DNA of 43,619 nucleotides from Alphaproteobacteria bacterium (GCA_030425185.1 JAUIAU010000024.1:1-43619), one strand, 5' to 3'; numbered from the stretch's first letter, positions 15,489 through 24,394 are shown. Numbers and translations are program-made. The notes: generated from the sequence alone by a model not told the origin.

Positions 15489-16294
15489 CGCGCCTCGCCC
15501 TCGTCCCCCTAATCGCCACCCTCGCCCTGCCGGGCCTCGCGCGGGCGGATACCTTCGTGCTGGTGCACGGCGCGTTCCAGACCGCCGCCGCCTGGGACGA
15601 CACCGTCGCGGCCCTTGCCGCGGCCGGCCACACCGCCGTCACGGTCGACCTGCCCGGGCGCCCCGGCGACGGCTTTGTGCCGGGAGAGGTCACCATGCAG
15701 GACCACGTCGACGCGGTCCTCGCGGCCCTCGACGCGGTCGGCCCGGATCCGGTCGTGCTTGTCGGGCACAGCTTCGGCGGCATGACGATTTCGGCGGTGG
15801 CCGAGGCGGCGCCCGACCGCATCGCCTCGCTGATCTACGTCGCCGCCTACCTGCCCGCCGTCGATGCGGTGCCGGGCGAGTCGATGCAGGACCTTGCCCT
15901 ATCGGACCACCATGGCGGTTGGCAGGCCGACAGTTTCGTCGTCGCCGCCGACTACACCACGGCCTCCGTCAACCCGCGCGACCGGGCGGCGTTGTTTGCC
16001 AATGACGCCCCCGCCGAGCTGGCCGAGGCCATTGCCGCCGCCATGGTCGACGAACCGCTCGCCCCCGTCGCCACGCCGGTGGCGCTGACCTCCGAACGGT
16101 TCGGACGGGTGCGCGCCGCCTATGTCGTGACCCTGCGCGACCGCGCCGTGTCGACCGACCTCCAGCTGACCATGCTGGGCCGCGGGTCCGTCGCCGAAGC
16201 GGTGCCGCTCGACACCGGCCATACCCCGCACCTGGTGGCCCCTGAGGCGCTGGCCGCCGCACTGATCCGCGCCGCAACGCCGGAGGTCGAATGA
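15485..16294 (+). CDS. Secreted alpha/beta hydrolase (esterase/hydroxynitrile-lyase-like)
   Basis: A 269-residue alpha/beta hydrolase with a Sec signal peptide (LALVPLIATLALPGLARA, cleavage about residue 21). FVLVHGAFQTAAAWDD forms the oxyanion region, the nucleophile elbow is GHSFGGM, and the C-terminal His lies in DTGHTPHLVAPEAL. The VLVHGAF/GHSFGG pattern is that of the plant esterase/hydroxynitrile-lyase-like group (AB_hydrolase_6 type) common in proteobacteria. It probably acts in the periplasm on a small ester. It is linked by ATGA overlaps to the GFA gene before it and the ABM gene after it. Confidence 0.92.
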   Translation: MTRLALVPLIATLALPGLARADTFVLVHGAFQTAAAWDDTVAALAAAGHTAVTVDLPGRPGDGFVPGEVTMQDHVDAVLAALDAVGPDPVVLVGHSFGGMTISAVAEAAPDRIASLIYVAAYLPAVDAVPGESMQDLALSDHHGGWQADSFVVAADYTTASVNPRDRAALFANDAPAELAEAIAAAMVDEPLAPVATPVALTSERFGRVRAAYVVTLRDRAVSTDLQLTMLGRGSVAEAVPLDTGHTPHLVAPEALAAALIRAATPEVE

Positions 16295-16776
16295 CCGCGC
16301 CCACCGCCCCAGTGTCCGTCGTCGTCCGCCGTCACGTCAGACCCGGGCGCGAGGCGGACTACGAGGCCTGGCTCGACCGCCTCACGAAAGGCGTGGCCGA
16401 GCGCTTCGACGGCTATCGCGGCGCCGAGTTCCACCGCCCCGCACCCGGCGGGGCCTACCGCAGCGTCTTCCGGTTCGACACGCTCGACCATTTCGACGCC
16501 TTCGAACGCTCGGACTTCCGGGCCCGGATGCTGGACGAGGCCGCGCCGTTCTTTGCTGCCGATGCGGTCTGGGACCGGATGACCGGCCTCGAGTTCTGGT
16601 TCGACCCGCCGCCGGGCACGAAGCTGCCGCAGCCCAGCCCGCACCGCTTGTGGCCCGCCTGCCCCCCCGGGTGGCCTCCGGGCGTCCCCTACAGGGTCTG
16701 GGTGACCTTCGACAGGGTGGTGGGCCGGTCCGGATCAAGACCCTTGGCCAGCGCAACACGCAGGATCACGGGGTAA
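16291..16776 (+). CDS. Antibiotic biosynthesis monooxygenase (ABM) domain protein, 3' end replaced
   Basis: Residues 1-105 are an ABM-type ferredoxin-like domain (VVVRRHVRPGREADYEAWL, then FDTLDHFDAFERSDFRARML). The following WFDPPPGTKLPQPSPHR is the linker that, in homologues I remember, leads directly into three or four membrane helices. Here the frame continues into a Pro/Arg-rich tail with no helices and ends after 161 residues, antisense to the end of the SIS gene. I read this as a gene cut at about 16650 by insertion of the island, with an accidental new 3' end. The ATG overlaps the hydrolase stop (ATGA). The soluble domain could still fold, but the membrane part is gone. Confidence 0.75.
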   Translation: MTAPTAPVSVVVRRHVRPGREADYEAWLDRLTKGVAERFDGYRGAEFHRPAPGGAYRSVFRFDTLDHFDAFERSDFRARMLDEAAPFFAADAVWDRMTGLEFWFDPPPGTKLPQPSPHRLWPACPPGWPPGVPYRVWVTFDRVVGRSGSRPLASATRRITG

Positions 16777-17705
16777 AGCTGGCACAAGGCGAAGGCCGCA
16801 GCGATGGCCGGGGTCAGGATCTCCGCCCCCGGCACGCGCAAACGGGCGACCTGCCCGCCCGCCTGCGCCAGCCTCGCCTCGGCCTGGTCCAGACTGGGCT
16901 GGGTGACCGGTTCGCCCGTATCGATCATCAGGATGAACAGGGATCCTGTCGCCAGTTGCAACGGTCCGTGCAGCACTTCGGAGGCAGAGTAGGCTTCCGC
17001 GTGCACCGCCGCGGTTTCCTTCAGTTTCAGCGCGACCTCCTGTGCGGCACCGAACCCCGACCCGCGCCCGACGACATAGACGCTGGCGGCCGCGTGCAGT
17101 TGCGCCTCGATATCGCCCAGATCGCCCGCCCCGGGGTCGGCCCTGTCGAAATGGCTGACCGCGGCTTCGATCCTTGGCAGGACGTCCGGTACCCAGCGGG
17201 CAAGCAGGGCCAGCCCTGCCCCCACGGTTCCAACCACCGACTTGGTGGCCGGAACCGCCAGTTCCGGGCCGGCGTTCACCGGGATCGTGGCCTCTGCCGC
17301 CGCCTCGACCGCAGAGCCGGGGCGATTGACAAGGGCAAGCACCCGCGCGCCATTGGCCCGCATCCCGGTCGCGCAGGCCACTAGGTCTTGCGACGCACCC
17401 GATTGCGACAGGATCAGGCCCATGGACCGGGGCATCGCGACCCCGTGATAGAGCGAGAATGTCGAGGGCGGCAGCGATGTCACCGGACGCCGCAGAACCT
17501 GCATGAATTCATAGGCAAGGATTGTCGCCGCAGCGTCGGAGGACCCGCGCGCAACCGTGTGGATCGCGTCGATCCTGTCCAGATCGGCCAGCGATGCCGG
17601 CAGGTCCGGGCGCGACCGCAGGGCCCGCGCCAGAACCGCAAGCGCGTCGGCGCTTTCGGCCGCCATATGGGCACCGGGCGGCTTTTCCGCGTCAGGGTCT
17701 GGCAT
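16689..17705 (-). CDS. SIS-domain sugar isomerase/deaminase, GlmS C-terminal / NagB-II type
   Basis: A 338-residue protein with two SIS domains and no glutaminase domain. Sugar-phosphate-binding signatures are ARGSSDAAA (52-60), SQSGASQDL (100-108), ATKS (153-156) and GRGSGFGAAQEVALKLKET (213-231), followed by HAEAYSASEVLHGP. The C-terminus GLDPDRPTTLSKVTQTL matches the catalytic tail of GlmS and of the NagB-II type glucosamine-6-phosphate deaminases. FrlB/FraB-type fructosamine-6-phosphate deglycases share the fold. It would convert an amino-sugar phosphate to a hexose phosphate plus ammonia (or amino acid) in the cytoplasm. It is the last gene of the seven-gene operon and its end is antisense to the ABM gene. 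Confidence 0.9.
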   Translation of the reverse strand: MPDPDAEKPPGAHMAAESADALAVLARALRSRPDLPASLADLDRIDAIHTVARGSSDAAATILAYEFMQVLRRPVTSLPPSTFSLYHGVAMPRSMGLILSQSGASQDLVACATGMRANGARVLALVNRPGSAVEAAAEATIPVNAGPELAVPATKSVVGTVGAGLALLARWVPDVLPRIEAAVSHFDRADPGAGDLGDIEAQLHAAASVYVVGRGSGFGAAQEVALKLKETAAVHAEAYSASEVLHGPLQLATGSLFILMIDTGEPVTQPSLDQAEARLAQAGGQVARLRVPGAEILTPAIAAAFALCQLYPVILRVALAKGLDPDRPTTLSKVTQTL

Positions 17706-17729
17706 GGCGCACCTGCTGCAAACCGTGCC

Positions 17730-18629
17730 TCACGCGGGATCGGTTTGTCTGGCAGCGGCCGGGGCGGCGCGCACGGCGAACCCGCCGGCCATCTGCACCG
17801 CCTTGCCGCCCGCGATGTTTCCGGCCTGAAGCGCCTCCTGCACCGACGCGCCGCGCATCCATCTGGACAGGAACCCTGCATTGAACGCATCGCCTGCGCC
17901 CGTGGTATCCACCGGCTTGACCGGGGTGGTGGCGGCGCGGATCACCACCCCCTGATGGTGCGCTCGCGCGCCCTTTTCGCCTTCCTTGACAATGGTCAGG
18001 GGCGCAAAGGGATCAGCGACGCCGATGCCGGACAGGCGGTTGGCCTCGGCCGCGTTCGGCAGAAAAACGTCAACGCCTGCGATCAGTTGCGCAACATCCG
18101 TGGCCTGCAGGCTTTCATCCCAAGAGCAATCCAGCGAGACGGTCAGGTCGGCGGCGCGGGCAACGGTCAGCAACTCGGGCATCTCGACCAGCGTCGCCAG
18201 TTCGCCGATATGCATGTGGCCGATGCCCGCCGCGCGCAGCCGGGCCGGATCAAGCCGCGGGGCCGCCGGACCGTGGCGATGCGTGACGAAGGCCCGGTCC
18301 CCGCCAGCCACCAGCGCAGCCGTGACCTGCGGCGGCTGATCCCGGCCCGCGCGTTGGGCAAATTCCAGCAGGACACCCGCCGCCTCAAGCTGCTCGCGGA
18401 TCGTTTGGTCGAAAGGGGCGCCCGGCAGGAACGCCGCCAGATAGGTGGGACAGCCCAAGGCGGACAGATGCGCCGCCGTGATGCAGGCCCCGCCCCCGGC
18501 ATGGATGCTGAACCCGTCGGCATAGATCTCGGTCCCCAGCGAGGGCTGGCGCGGCAAGCCGGTGAAGATCAGGTCGATATAGAGCCGCCCGACCGACACG
18601 ACCCCGGTTCTGTCGGTGCGCGGTTTCAT
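17730..18629 (-). CDS. PfkB/ribokinase family carbohydrate kinase
   Basis: A 299-residue sugar kinase. The second PfkB signature is intact: [13 protein letters not shown] (241-253) with Asp247 as catalytic base and the anion hole GAGD. NAAEA (192-196) and KEGEKGA (215-221) are the usual nucleotide-side motifs. The first signature is the Gly-rich [17 protein letters not shown]. It would phosphorylate the sugar released or imported by this cluster with ATP. The partner SIS enzyme follows 24 bp downstream, the same pairing as FrlD/FrlB and FraD/FraB. Its ATG overlaps the ATPase stop (ATGA). Confidence 0.92.
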   Translation of the reverse strand: MKPRTDRTGVVSVGRLYIDLIFTGLPRQPSLGTEIYADGFSIHAGGGACITAAHLSALGCPTYLAAFLPGAPFDQTIREQLEAAGVLLEFAQRAGRDQPPQVTAALVAGGDRAFVTHRHGPAAPRLDPARLRAAGIGHMHIGELATLVEMPELLTVARAADLTVSLDCSWDESLQATDVAQLIAGVDVFLPNAAEANRLSGIGVADPFAPLTIVKEGEKGARAHHQGVVIRAATTPVKPVDTTGAGDAFNAGFLSRWMRGASVQEALQAGNIAGGKAVQMAGGFAVRAAPAAARQTDPA

Positions 18630-19681
18630 GTGATGGCCTGCTCGGTTTCGGCGTCGAACAGATGCAGGTTTTCCTTCAGCGCATGCAAGGCAACCCTGGC
18701 CCCGACGCCCGGCGGTGTGCGCCCGTCGGCCTTGGAAATCACCTCGCCCGAGGGCGTTTCGACATAAAGCAGCGTCTCGTGCCCCAGCGGTTCGGCCAGG
18801 GATACGGTGCCTTCCAGCAGGCTCGTCTCGCCTTCGGGGTGCAGGTCTTCGGGGCGCACCCCGACCAGCACCTTTTTGCCGTCGGGCACCGCGACCGGCA
18901 CAGGCACCGCGTTGCCGCCGGCCAGCACGACCGCGCCGTCCTTGACCTGCCCCGCCAGCATGTTCATCGACGGGGCGCCGATGAAGCGGGCCACGAAAGT
19001 GTTGGCGGGCTTGTGATACACCTCCTGCGGGGTGCCGACCTGCTGGATATGGCCGTCCTTCATGATGACGATCCGGTCGGCCATGGTCATGGCCTCGACC
19101 TGATCATGGGTCACGAAGACGATGGTGCTGCCGACGCGCTGGTGCAGTTTCTTGATTTCCAGCCGCATCTGGGTGCGCAACTGCGCATCGAGGTTCGACA
19201 GCGGTTCATCGAACAGGAACACCGCCGGATCGCGCACCATCGCCCGCCCGATGGCGACGCGCTGGCGCTGGCCGCCTGACAACTGGCTGGGCTTGCGGTT
19301 CAGCAGCGGCGTCATGTCCAGGAGGGCGGCCACCTCTTCGATGCGCTTTTCCTTTTCGGCCTTCGACTTGTTGGAACTGCGCAGGCCGAAGCCGATATTC
19401 TTGCGCACGGTCATGTGCGGGTAGATGGCGTAGTTCTGGAACACCATGGCGATGTCGCGGTCTTTGGGTTCCAGATTGTTGACCACCCGTCCGCCGATCT
19501 CGATCTCGCCCGAGGTGGTGTCCTCCAGCCCCGCGATCAGGCGCAGCGTCGTGGATTTCCCGCAGCCCGAGGGACCCACGAACACGACGAATTCGCCGTC
19601 TTTCACGTCCAGGCTGATGCCGTGCAGCACCTCGGTCTTGTCGTAGGTCTTCACGAGGTCTCTGATAATCAAGTCAGCCAA
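18626..19681 (-). CDS. Sugar ABC transporter ATP-binding protein, UgpC/MalK type
   Basis: A 351-residue ATPase of the CUT1 family. It has Walker [11 protein letters not shown] (near residue 38), signature [15 protein letters not shown], Walker [13 protein letters not shown] and switch His THD. A C-terminal TOBE/regulatory domain follows ([12 protein letters not shown]), typical of UgpC/MsmK/MalK. The start codon is TTG, confirmed by family alignment ([14 protein letters not shown]) and by GGAG eight bases upstream on the minus strand. It sits three bases after the lyase stop. It powers the two permeases encoded upstream in the operon. Confidence 0.95.
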   Translation of the reverse strand: MADLIIRDLVKTYDKTEVLHGISLDVKDGEFVVFVGPSGCGKSTTLRLIAGLEDTTSGEIEIGGRVVNNLEPKDRDIAMVFQNYAIYPHMTVRKNIGFGLRSSNKSKAEKEKRIEEVAALLDMTPLLNRKPSQLSGGQRQRVAIGRAMVRDPAVFLFDEPLSNLDAQLRTQMRLEIKKLHQRVGSTIVFVTHDQVEAMTMADRIVIMKDGHIQQVGTPQEVYHKPANTFVARFIGAPSMNMLAGQVKDGAVVLAGGNAVPVPVAVPDGKKVLVGVRPEDLHPEGETSLLEGTVSLAEPLGHETLLYVETPSGEVISKADGRTPPGVGARVALHALKENLHLFDAETEQAIT

Positions 19682-19684
19682 AGA

Positions 19685-21169
19685 TCAGGTCTCCACAAGG
19701 GCAGAAAAGCTAGATGACAGGTCCGCTGCGGCGGCCTCGAAGCGGGCTGCCCGGGCGGCTTCCACGTCGCGCAGGGCAGACAGCTGTGTGGCATAGATGG
19801 CGAAGGCGTCTTGCAGGGCGGACGGGGCGGGACCGCCGGGGCGGTCGCGGCGCGCGATGAAGGTCTCGGGCGCGACCGCGTCTTCGAAGGCCGCCTGTGA
19901 CAAAGCTGTCTCGCGCCCCGTCTCGGCGGCGAAGGCGCGGCACATGGCGTCGTACCCCGTGCTGAGCGGGGCCGTATCGGCGATGACAGTCTTTGCGGTT
20001 TTCGCCGCGATTTCATGCGCTTGCCGGAAGCTCAGGCCTTCATCCCGCACCAGCGTGTCGGCCAGTTCGGTGATGGTGATGCAGGCCGCATCCGTTGTCG
20101 CCCGCACCCGGTCGGCCCGGATCTGGCAGGCCGGCAACATCGCGGCCAGCAAACGCAGAACGCGACTGCCGCTGTCGAAGGCGGCATAGCCTGCCTGCTG
20201 CACCTCGCCCTCGCTGTCGTTCATGTCGGTGAATGGGGTGTTGTGCATGGTGTTGACCACCATGTCGCAGCGCCCGGCGGTGACGCTGGCAAGGTGGCGC
20301 ATGTGTTCGATGGGCACAGGATTGCGCTTTTGCGGCATGATCGAGCTGATCTGGACCAGCGCATTGGGCACATAGAGCTGCCCGACTTCGAAGGCCGACC
20401 AGAACTGCAGGTCCTGAATGACCCGGCCCAGATGCACGAAGATCAGCTTGATCGCGGAATAGAGACCCGTGACGTAATCGACCGCGGCAATGCAGCCATA
20501 GGAATTGAGAAGCGGACCCCTGAAGCCCAGAAGCTGCGCCACCCGGTCCCGGTCTATCGGAAAGCCCGAAGTGGTGATGGCCGCCGCCCCCATCGGGCAA
20601 TGGTCCAGACCATCGATGGCCAGTTGCAGGCGCTGCGCATCGCGCAACAGGCCTTCGACCACCGCAGCAAGGTAGTGCCCGAAGGTCGATGGCTGGGCGG
20701 GTTGGCCATGGGTGTAGGCGACGATCAGGGTGGCCTGTTCGGCGCGCGCCTTGGCCAGCAGCGCGTCGGTCAGTTCCAGAAGGTCGGCCATCAAGGCCCC
20801 TGCCCGCCGCCGCAGCGCCAGCTTGAACAACGTGTGGTCCATGTCGTTGCGGGACCGCGCGGTGTGCAGCGCGCCGCCCAGATCCCCCAGCCGGGCGCGC
20901 AATTCCGCTTCGATCAGGAAGAAGTAGTCCTCATGCTCGCCCGTGTAGGTCAGGCTGGGAATGTCGATGTCGGCCTCGATCGCGGTCAGTGTCCGCGCAA
21001 GGTCGGCTGCATCGGACGCGGACAGGATGCCGGTTTCCGCAAGCATCACCAGATGCGCGCGGTTCAACTGCCCCATGTCCTGCGCGTAGTGCGCCTTCAC
21101 GCCTTCGAACAAGGGCGCGAGCACCGTGTCGCGGTAGGTCGGGTCGGGGAAAGTGCTGCGGTCGGTCAT
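19685..21169 (-). CDS. Argininosuccinate lyase-like enzyme of the fumarase/aspartase superfamily
   Basis: A 494-residue lyase. The three conserved regions of the superfamily are present: LHTARSRNDMD (101-111, equivalent to HTGRSRND of ArgH), YTHGQPAQPSTFGH (152-165) and the mobile signature loop SSIMPQKRNP (275-284) with the catalytic Ser. Superfamily members release fumarate from an aspartyl- or malyl-type adduct; ArgH and EDDS lyase are examples. Its place inside a sugar ABC operon, overlapping the permease by ATGA, argues against arginine synthesis. It probably cleaves fumarate from the imported conjugate or a derivative of it. The upstream part of the open frame (to 21706) lies inside the permease gene and is not used. 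Confidence 0.9.
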   Translation of the reverse strand: MTDRSTFPDPTYRDTVLAPLFEGVKAHYAQDMGQLNRAHLVMLAETGILSASDAADLARTLTAIEADIDIPSLTYTGEHEDYFFLIEAELRARLGDLGGALHTARSRNDMDHTLFKLALRRRAGALMADLLELTDALLAKARAEQATLIVAYTHGQPAQPSTFGHYLAAVVEGLLRDAQRLQLAIDGLDHCPMGAAAITTSGFPIDRDRVAQLLGFRGPLLNSYGCIAAVDYVTGLYSAIKLIFVHLGRVIQDLQFWSAFEVGQLYVPNALVQISSIMPQKRNPVPIEHMRHLASVTAGRCDMVVNTMHNTPFTDMNDSEGEVQQAGYAAFDSGSRVLRLLAAMLPACQIRADRVRATTDAACITITELADTLVRDEGLSFRQAHEIAAKTAKTVIADTAPLSTGYDAMCRAFAAETGRETALSQAAFEDAVAPETFIARRDRPGGPAPSALQDAFAIYATQLSALRDVEAARAARFEAAAADLSSSFSALVET

Positions 21170-22044
21170 CCCTTCAGGCCCGCCATGACCACGCCGCGAA
21201 TGATGAAGCGCTGGAAGATCAGGAACACCACCAGCGTCGGCAGGGTCGAGATCGCCGCTCCGGTCATGATCAGTTCCCACTGCACGTCGGCCTCGTCCCC
21301 GAAGGACGACAGCCCCACCGGCAGCGTGTACATATCGACCGAATTCGTGACGATCAGCGGCCAGATGAACGCCGTCCAGTTGCCAAGGAAGACGAAGATC
21401 GCCAGCGCCGCCAGCGCGGGTTTGACCAGCGGCATCGCCACGGTCCACCAGATCTGTAATTCGTTCAGCCCGTCGATGCGGGCGGCTTCGATGAAGTCGT
21501 CCGGCACGGTCTCGAAGAACTGTTTCATCAGGAAGGTGCCGAAGGCGGTCATCAGGCCGGGGAACATGATGCCCCAATACGTGTCCAGCCAGCCGAATTG
21601 CTGGGACATCAGATACCACGGGATCACCAGCATTTCGGTGGGGATCATCAGCGTGGACAGGATCGCGATGAAGATGATGTAGCGGCCCGGAAACCTGAAC
21701 TTGCACAGGGTATAGCCGACAAGGCTGTCGAAGATGACGTTACAGACCGTGGTGATCGTCGCGATGATCAGCGAATTGAGGAACCACCAGTAGAAGCGCC
21801 CGTCTTCCAGAACGTAGGTGTAGTTCTCGATTGTCGGCTCGTTCGGGATCAGTTGGAGGTTATAGACCTCATGCGGCCATTTCAGCGAGGTCGAGATCAT
21901 GTAGGCCAGGGGCGTGACCATCGCGATCCCGCCGAAGAACAGCAGCAGCCAGCGGATGTAATTGCCCATGTTTGCCGGCCGCTTGGGCTGCCGTGTCTTC
22001 AGCAGCGCGTCCGAGGACGGGCGGATTTCTTCGACAACGGCCAT
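21166..22044 (-). CDS. Carbohydrate ABC transporter permease, MalG/UgpE type
   Basis: A 292-residue inner-membrane permease with six predicted helices. The EAA loop is EAARIDGLNELQIWWTVAMP, which docks on the ATPase, and the C-terminus GVVMAGLKG is the usual MalG/UgpE ending. An N-terminal cytoplasmic extension of about 30 residues precedes the first helix. It starts one base before the stop of the other permease and ends with an ATGA overlap into the lyase gene. It forms the translocation pore of the island importer. Confidence 0.94.
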   Translation of the reverse strand: MAVVEEIRPSSDALLKTRQPKRPANMGNYIRWLLLFFGGIAMVTPLAYMISTSLKWPHEVYNLQLIPNEPTIENYTYVLEDGRFYWWFLNSLIIATITTVCNVIFDSLVGYTLCKFRFPGRYIIFIAILSTLMIPTEMLVIPWYLMSQQFGWLDTYWGIMFPGLMTAFGTFLMKQFFETVPDDFIEAARIDGLNELQIWWTVAMPLVKPALAALAIFVFLGNWTAFIWPLIVTNSVDMYTLPVGLSSFGDEADVQWELIMTGAAISTLPTLVVFLIFQRFIIRGVVMAGLKG

Positions 22045-22045
22045 G

Positions 22046-22939
22046 TCAGCGGTCCCTCAGGATGCGCAACTGGATCAGACTGACGACCAGCAGGACAAGA
22101 AACAGCACGACCGTCTGCGCGGCGGCATAGCCCATGTCGAAGGAGTCGAACGCGGTCTCGTAGATCATCAGCACAAGCGGCTTGGTGGAATTCAGCGGTC
22201 CGCCGGGATTGTTCGTCGTCATGTTGAACACATGATCGAAGATCCGCAGGAACCCGATGGACGAGAACACGACGATGAACACGATGGTCGGTTTCAGCAG
22301 CGGGATGGTGATTTCCCACAAGACTGTCCACCAGCCGACCCCGTCGATCTTGGCCGCCTCGTAATAGCTGCGCGGGATGGCCCGCAGGCCAGCCATGAAG
22401 ATGATGATCTGGAACCCGAGCCCGGCCCAGACGGCGGGCGCCAGAACCGAGGGCAAGGCGTTCGTGGTCGAGTTCAGGAACGCGATCTGGGGGATGCCGA
22501 TGCTGGCCAGCGCGTTGTTGAACAGGCCGATGGGCACTGGCTGGTAGAACCAGCGCCAGACCCAGGCCATGGCGACGGCACTGGTCATGAACGGCAGGAA
22601 ATACAGCATGCGCAGGAACCCGTGCATGAACCGGGTCTTGTCGAGGTGATAGGCAATGATGAATGAAATCACCAGGCTGATGGGCGTGCCCAACAGAAGG
22701 TAGACAAAGGTATTGCGGAACACCTGCCAGAAGACCGGGTCGCCTAACAGCTTGACGTAATTGTCGAGACCCGTCCAGGTCCGCGCGCCCAGCAGGTTCC
22801 AGTCCTGAAAGCTGATCAGGATGGCGTTGCCGGTCGGATAGAACCGGATCACCGAATAGAACAGGATCGGCAGGGCAAGGAACGCATAAGCCCACACGAT
22901 CTGCTTCTGGCGGATCGTCAGATTTCGATAAAGGTCCAT
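22046..22939 (-). CDS. Sugar ABC transporter permease, MalF/UgpA type
   Basis: A 297-residue inner-membrane permease with six predicted helices. The EAA loop reads YYEAAKIDGVGWWTVLWEI, with the family-typical ITIPLLKPTI after it. It is the first of the two permease genes downstream of the solute-binding protein and pairs with the MalG-like subunit. A strong hairpin lies in the 66-bp gap that separates it from the binding-protein gene. The family imports oligosaccharides, glycerol-phosphate or sugar derivatives; the exact substrate cannot be told from the permeases. Confidence 0.94.
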   Translation of the reverse strand: MDLYRNLTIRQKQIVWAYAFLALPILFYSVIRFYPTGNAILISFQDWNLLGARTWTGLDNYVKLLGDPVFWQVFRNTFVYLLLGTPISLVISFIIAYHLDKTRFMHGFLRMLYFLPFMTSAVAMAWVWRWFYQPVPIGLFNNALASIGIPQIAFLNSTTNALPSVLAPAVWAGLGFQIIIFMAGLRAIPRSYYEAAKIDGVGWWTVLWEITIPLLKPTIVFIVVFSSIGFLRIFDHVFNMTTNNPGGPLNSTKPLVLMIYETAFDSFDMGYAAAQTVVLFLVLLVVSLIQLRILRDR

Positions 22940-22961
22940 TCCGCCCCCGGGTGTGCTCAGG

Positions 22962-22985
22962 CCCGGCCGCCCGAGAGCGGCCGGG
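22962..22985 (-). terminator. Intergenic hairpin between binding-protein and permease genes
   Basis: CCCGGCCGC (22962-22970) and GCGGCCGGG (22977-22985) form a perfect 9-bp stem with a 6-nt loop. It lies 20 bp past the binding-protein stop and 22 bp before the permease start. Hairpins at this place in ABC operons commonly stop part of the transcripts or protect the upstream message, giving excess binding protein. That role is inferred from position. Confidence 0.6.
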
Positions 22986-23005
22986 GGTTCGTCCAGAAAC
23001 GGACC

Positions 23006-24265
23006 TTACTTCTTGTAATAGTCGTCCAGCAGCGCCTGCTCGGCTTCTGCCGCGATGGCCAGACTTTCGGCCGCCGACATGCCTTGCAGGGTCATGCGTT
23101 CCACCATTTCGACCATCAGCTGGCGCTGACCGCTTTCATCGGCGAATTTCGTGGTGTGGGCATAGGCCAGACCGCGAATGAAGGGCCCGAAGACCTCGTC
23201 ATTGGCATTGGCGTCGGTCATGCCGACCGAGGGCTTGGCCGGCAGTTCCCCGACGACGTCAAGCCAGATCTGCATGGCTTCGTCCGACGTGATGTATTGC
23301 ATGAACTTGACGGCGGCATCGTATTTCTCGCCCTCCGCCTTGGTGGTGATCGCGTTCACCCAGTAGGAGGAATAATTCGACCGCATGCCGTCATTCGTGG
23401 CCGGCAGTTCCGTCACGCCCCACTGCAGACCGCGCGTGTCGTTCAGCGCACCGATCCGGAACGACCCGTCGATATGCATGCCCGCCATGCCTGCGCGGAA
23501 CGCGGCCTGCGGTTCGTCCATGAAGCCGAAGGCCGTGATCGGTTCGTCACCCATGGCCATGCCGGTGTAGAATTCCAGCGCCGCGATCCCCGCGTCCGAG
23601 TTGTAGGCCACGGTGCGATAGTCATCGGTATAGGGCTCGCCGCCGAACTGGCGCACCAGCACCTCGCGCCACCAGTGATGGTCCTGCGCCGTCATGCCGG
23701 CGGTCAGGCCAACCTGCGTGACGTTGCCCGCGCCATCGACCTTGGTCATCGCGCGTGCCGCGGCGACCATTTCGTCAATCGTGGTCGGCGGCTCGACGCC
23801 CGCTTCTTCCATCAGGCGCTTGTTGTAGAACAGGGCAAGGGACCGCACGGCGGTCGGCAGGGCCCAGTAATTGTCGCCTTCCTTCATGGCCTGCACCATC
23901 GGGAAGAAGGTTGCGTCGATCTCGGCAGCCGGGAAGGCGTCTGCGGGCAGCGGCTGGATCAGCTCGGCCTCGACGTAGTCGTTCAGCCAGCCATAGAACA
24001 GCTGGACCACGTCCGGACCTTCGCCCGCCGGCACCGCCGCAGCAACCTTGGTGCGATAGTCGGCATAGGGGAAGTGGGTCATCGTGACCGTGATGTCGGG
24101 GTTCGCAGCCTCGAAATTCTCGATCAGCTGCTCCATCGCCGTGACACGCGCGTCGAAGAAATACTGCCAGTATTCAATCTCGACTGCGTTGGCGGCACCG
24201 CCAAGAAGCGCGGCCACGCTGGTCGCGGTGGCAAGCGCGGTCGCTCTCATCATTTTCAATCCCAT
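23006..24265 (-). CDS. Periplasmic sugar-binding protein of the ABC importer (family 1)
   Basis: A 419-residue solute-binding protein with a Sec signal peptide (ATALATATSVAALLGGAANA, cleavage near residue 28). The mature part starts VEIEYWQYFFDARVTAMEQL, then FEAANPDITVTMTHFPYADY, the standard beginning of MalE/UgpB-type proteins, and has the hinge pattern GEGPDVVQLFYGW. It lacks a lipobox. The ATG at 24265 has GGGAGA eight bases upstream; a longer in-frame start at 24328 would overrun the operator. First gene of the seven-gene operon, divergent from the ROK regulator. Confidence 0.94.
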   Translation of the reverse strand: MGLKMMRATALATATSVAALLGGAANAVEIEYWQYFFDARVTAMEQLIENFEAANPDITVTMTHFPYADYRTKVAAAVPAGEGPDVVQLFYGWLNDYVEAELIQPLPADAFPAAEIDATFFPMVQAMKEGDNYWALPTAVRSLALFYNKRLMEEAGVEPPTTIDEMVAAARAMTKVDGAGNVTQVGLTAGMTAQDHHWWREVLVRQFGGEPYTDDYRTVAYNSDAGIAALEFYTGMAMGDEPITAFGFMDEPQAAFRAGMAGMHIDGSFRIGALNDTRGLQWGVTELPATNDGMRSNYSSYWVNAITTKAEGEKYDAAVKFMQYITSDEAMQIWLDVVGELPAKPSVGMTDANANDEVFGPFIRGLAYAHTTKFADESGQRQLMVEMVERMTLQGMSAAESLAIAAEAEQALLDDYYKK

Positions 24266-24341
24266 GGACAGTCTCCCTGTTATGGCACCCAGCGGACGAC
24301 ATGCCGTGGGTCGTTCGGCGCGCAGCACGCCTCATGGACAA

Positions 24342-24384
24342 GAGTTAACTCAAGTCACTTGATGACTCAACATTCTTGAGTTAA
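24342..24384. promoter_or_regulatory. Operator/promoter region of the ROK regulator and importer operon
   Basis: TTAACTCAAG (24345-24354) and CTTGAGTTAA (24375-24384) are a perfect 10-bp inverted pair with start points 30 bp apart, about three helical turns. GAGTTAACTC (24342-24351) is itself a palindrome, TCAAG-TCA-CTTGA (24350-24362) another, and ACTCAA recurs at 24365-24370. Toward the regulator, TTGATG (24359-24364) and TAATGC (24382-24387) are 17 bp apart, placing transcription almost at the ATG (possibly leaderless). Toward the operon, TTGAGT (24370-24365) and TAACTC (24347-24342) are also 17 bp apart. The repeats overlap both promoters, as expected for repression by the ROK protein. 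Confidence 0.7.
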
Positions 24385-24394
24385 TGCCGGACCC

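Noticed and set aside
16689-18629. SIS and PfkB pair as a plain fructosamine (Frl/Fra) operon
   Set aside because: Not ruled out, but the SIS tail fits NagB-II/GlmS better, and the lyase and PIG-L genes are not part of Frl or Fra systems, so I kept it only as an alternative.
20015-21682. Long plus-strand frame opposite the lyase and permease
   Set aside because: It lies antisense to two well-supported genes and shows no recognisable protein.
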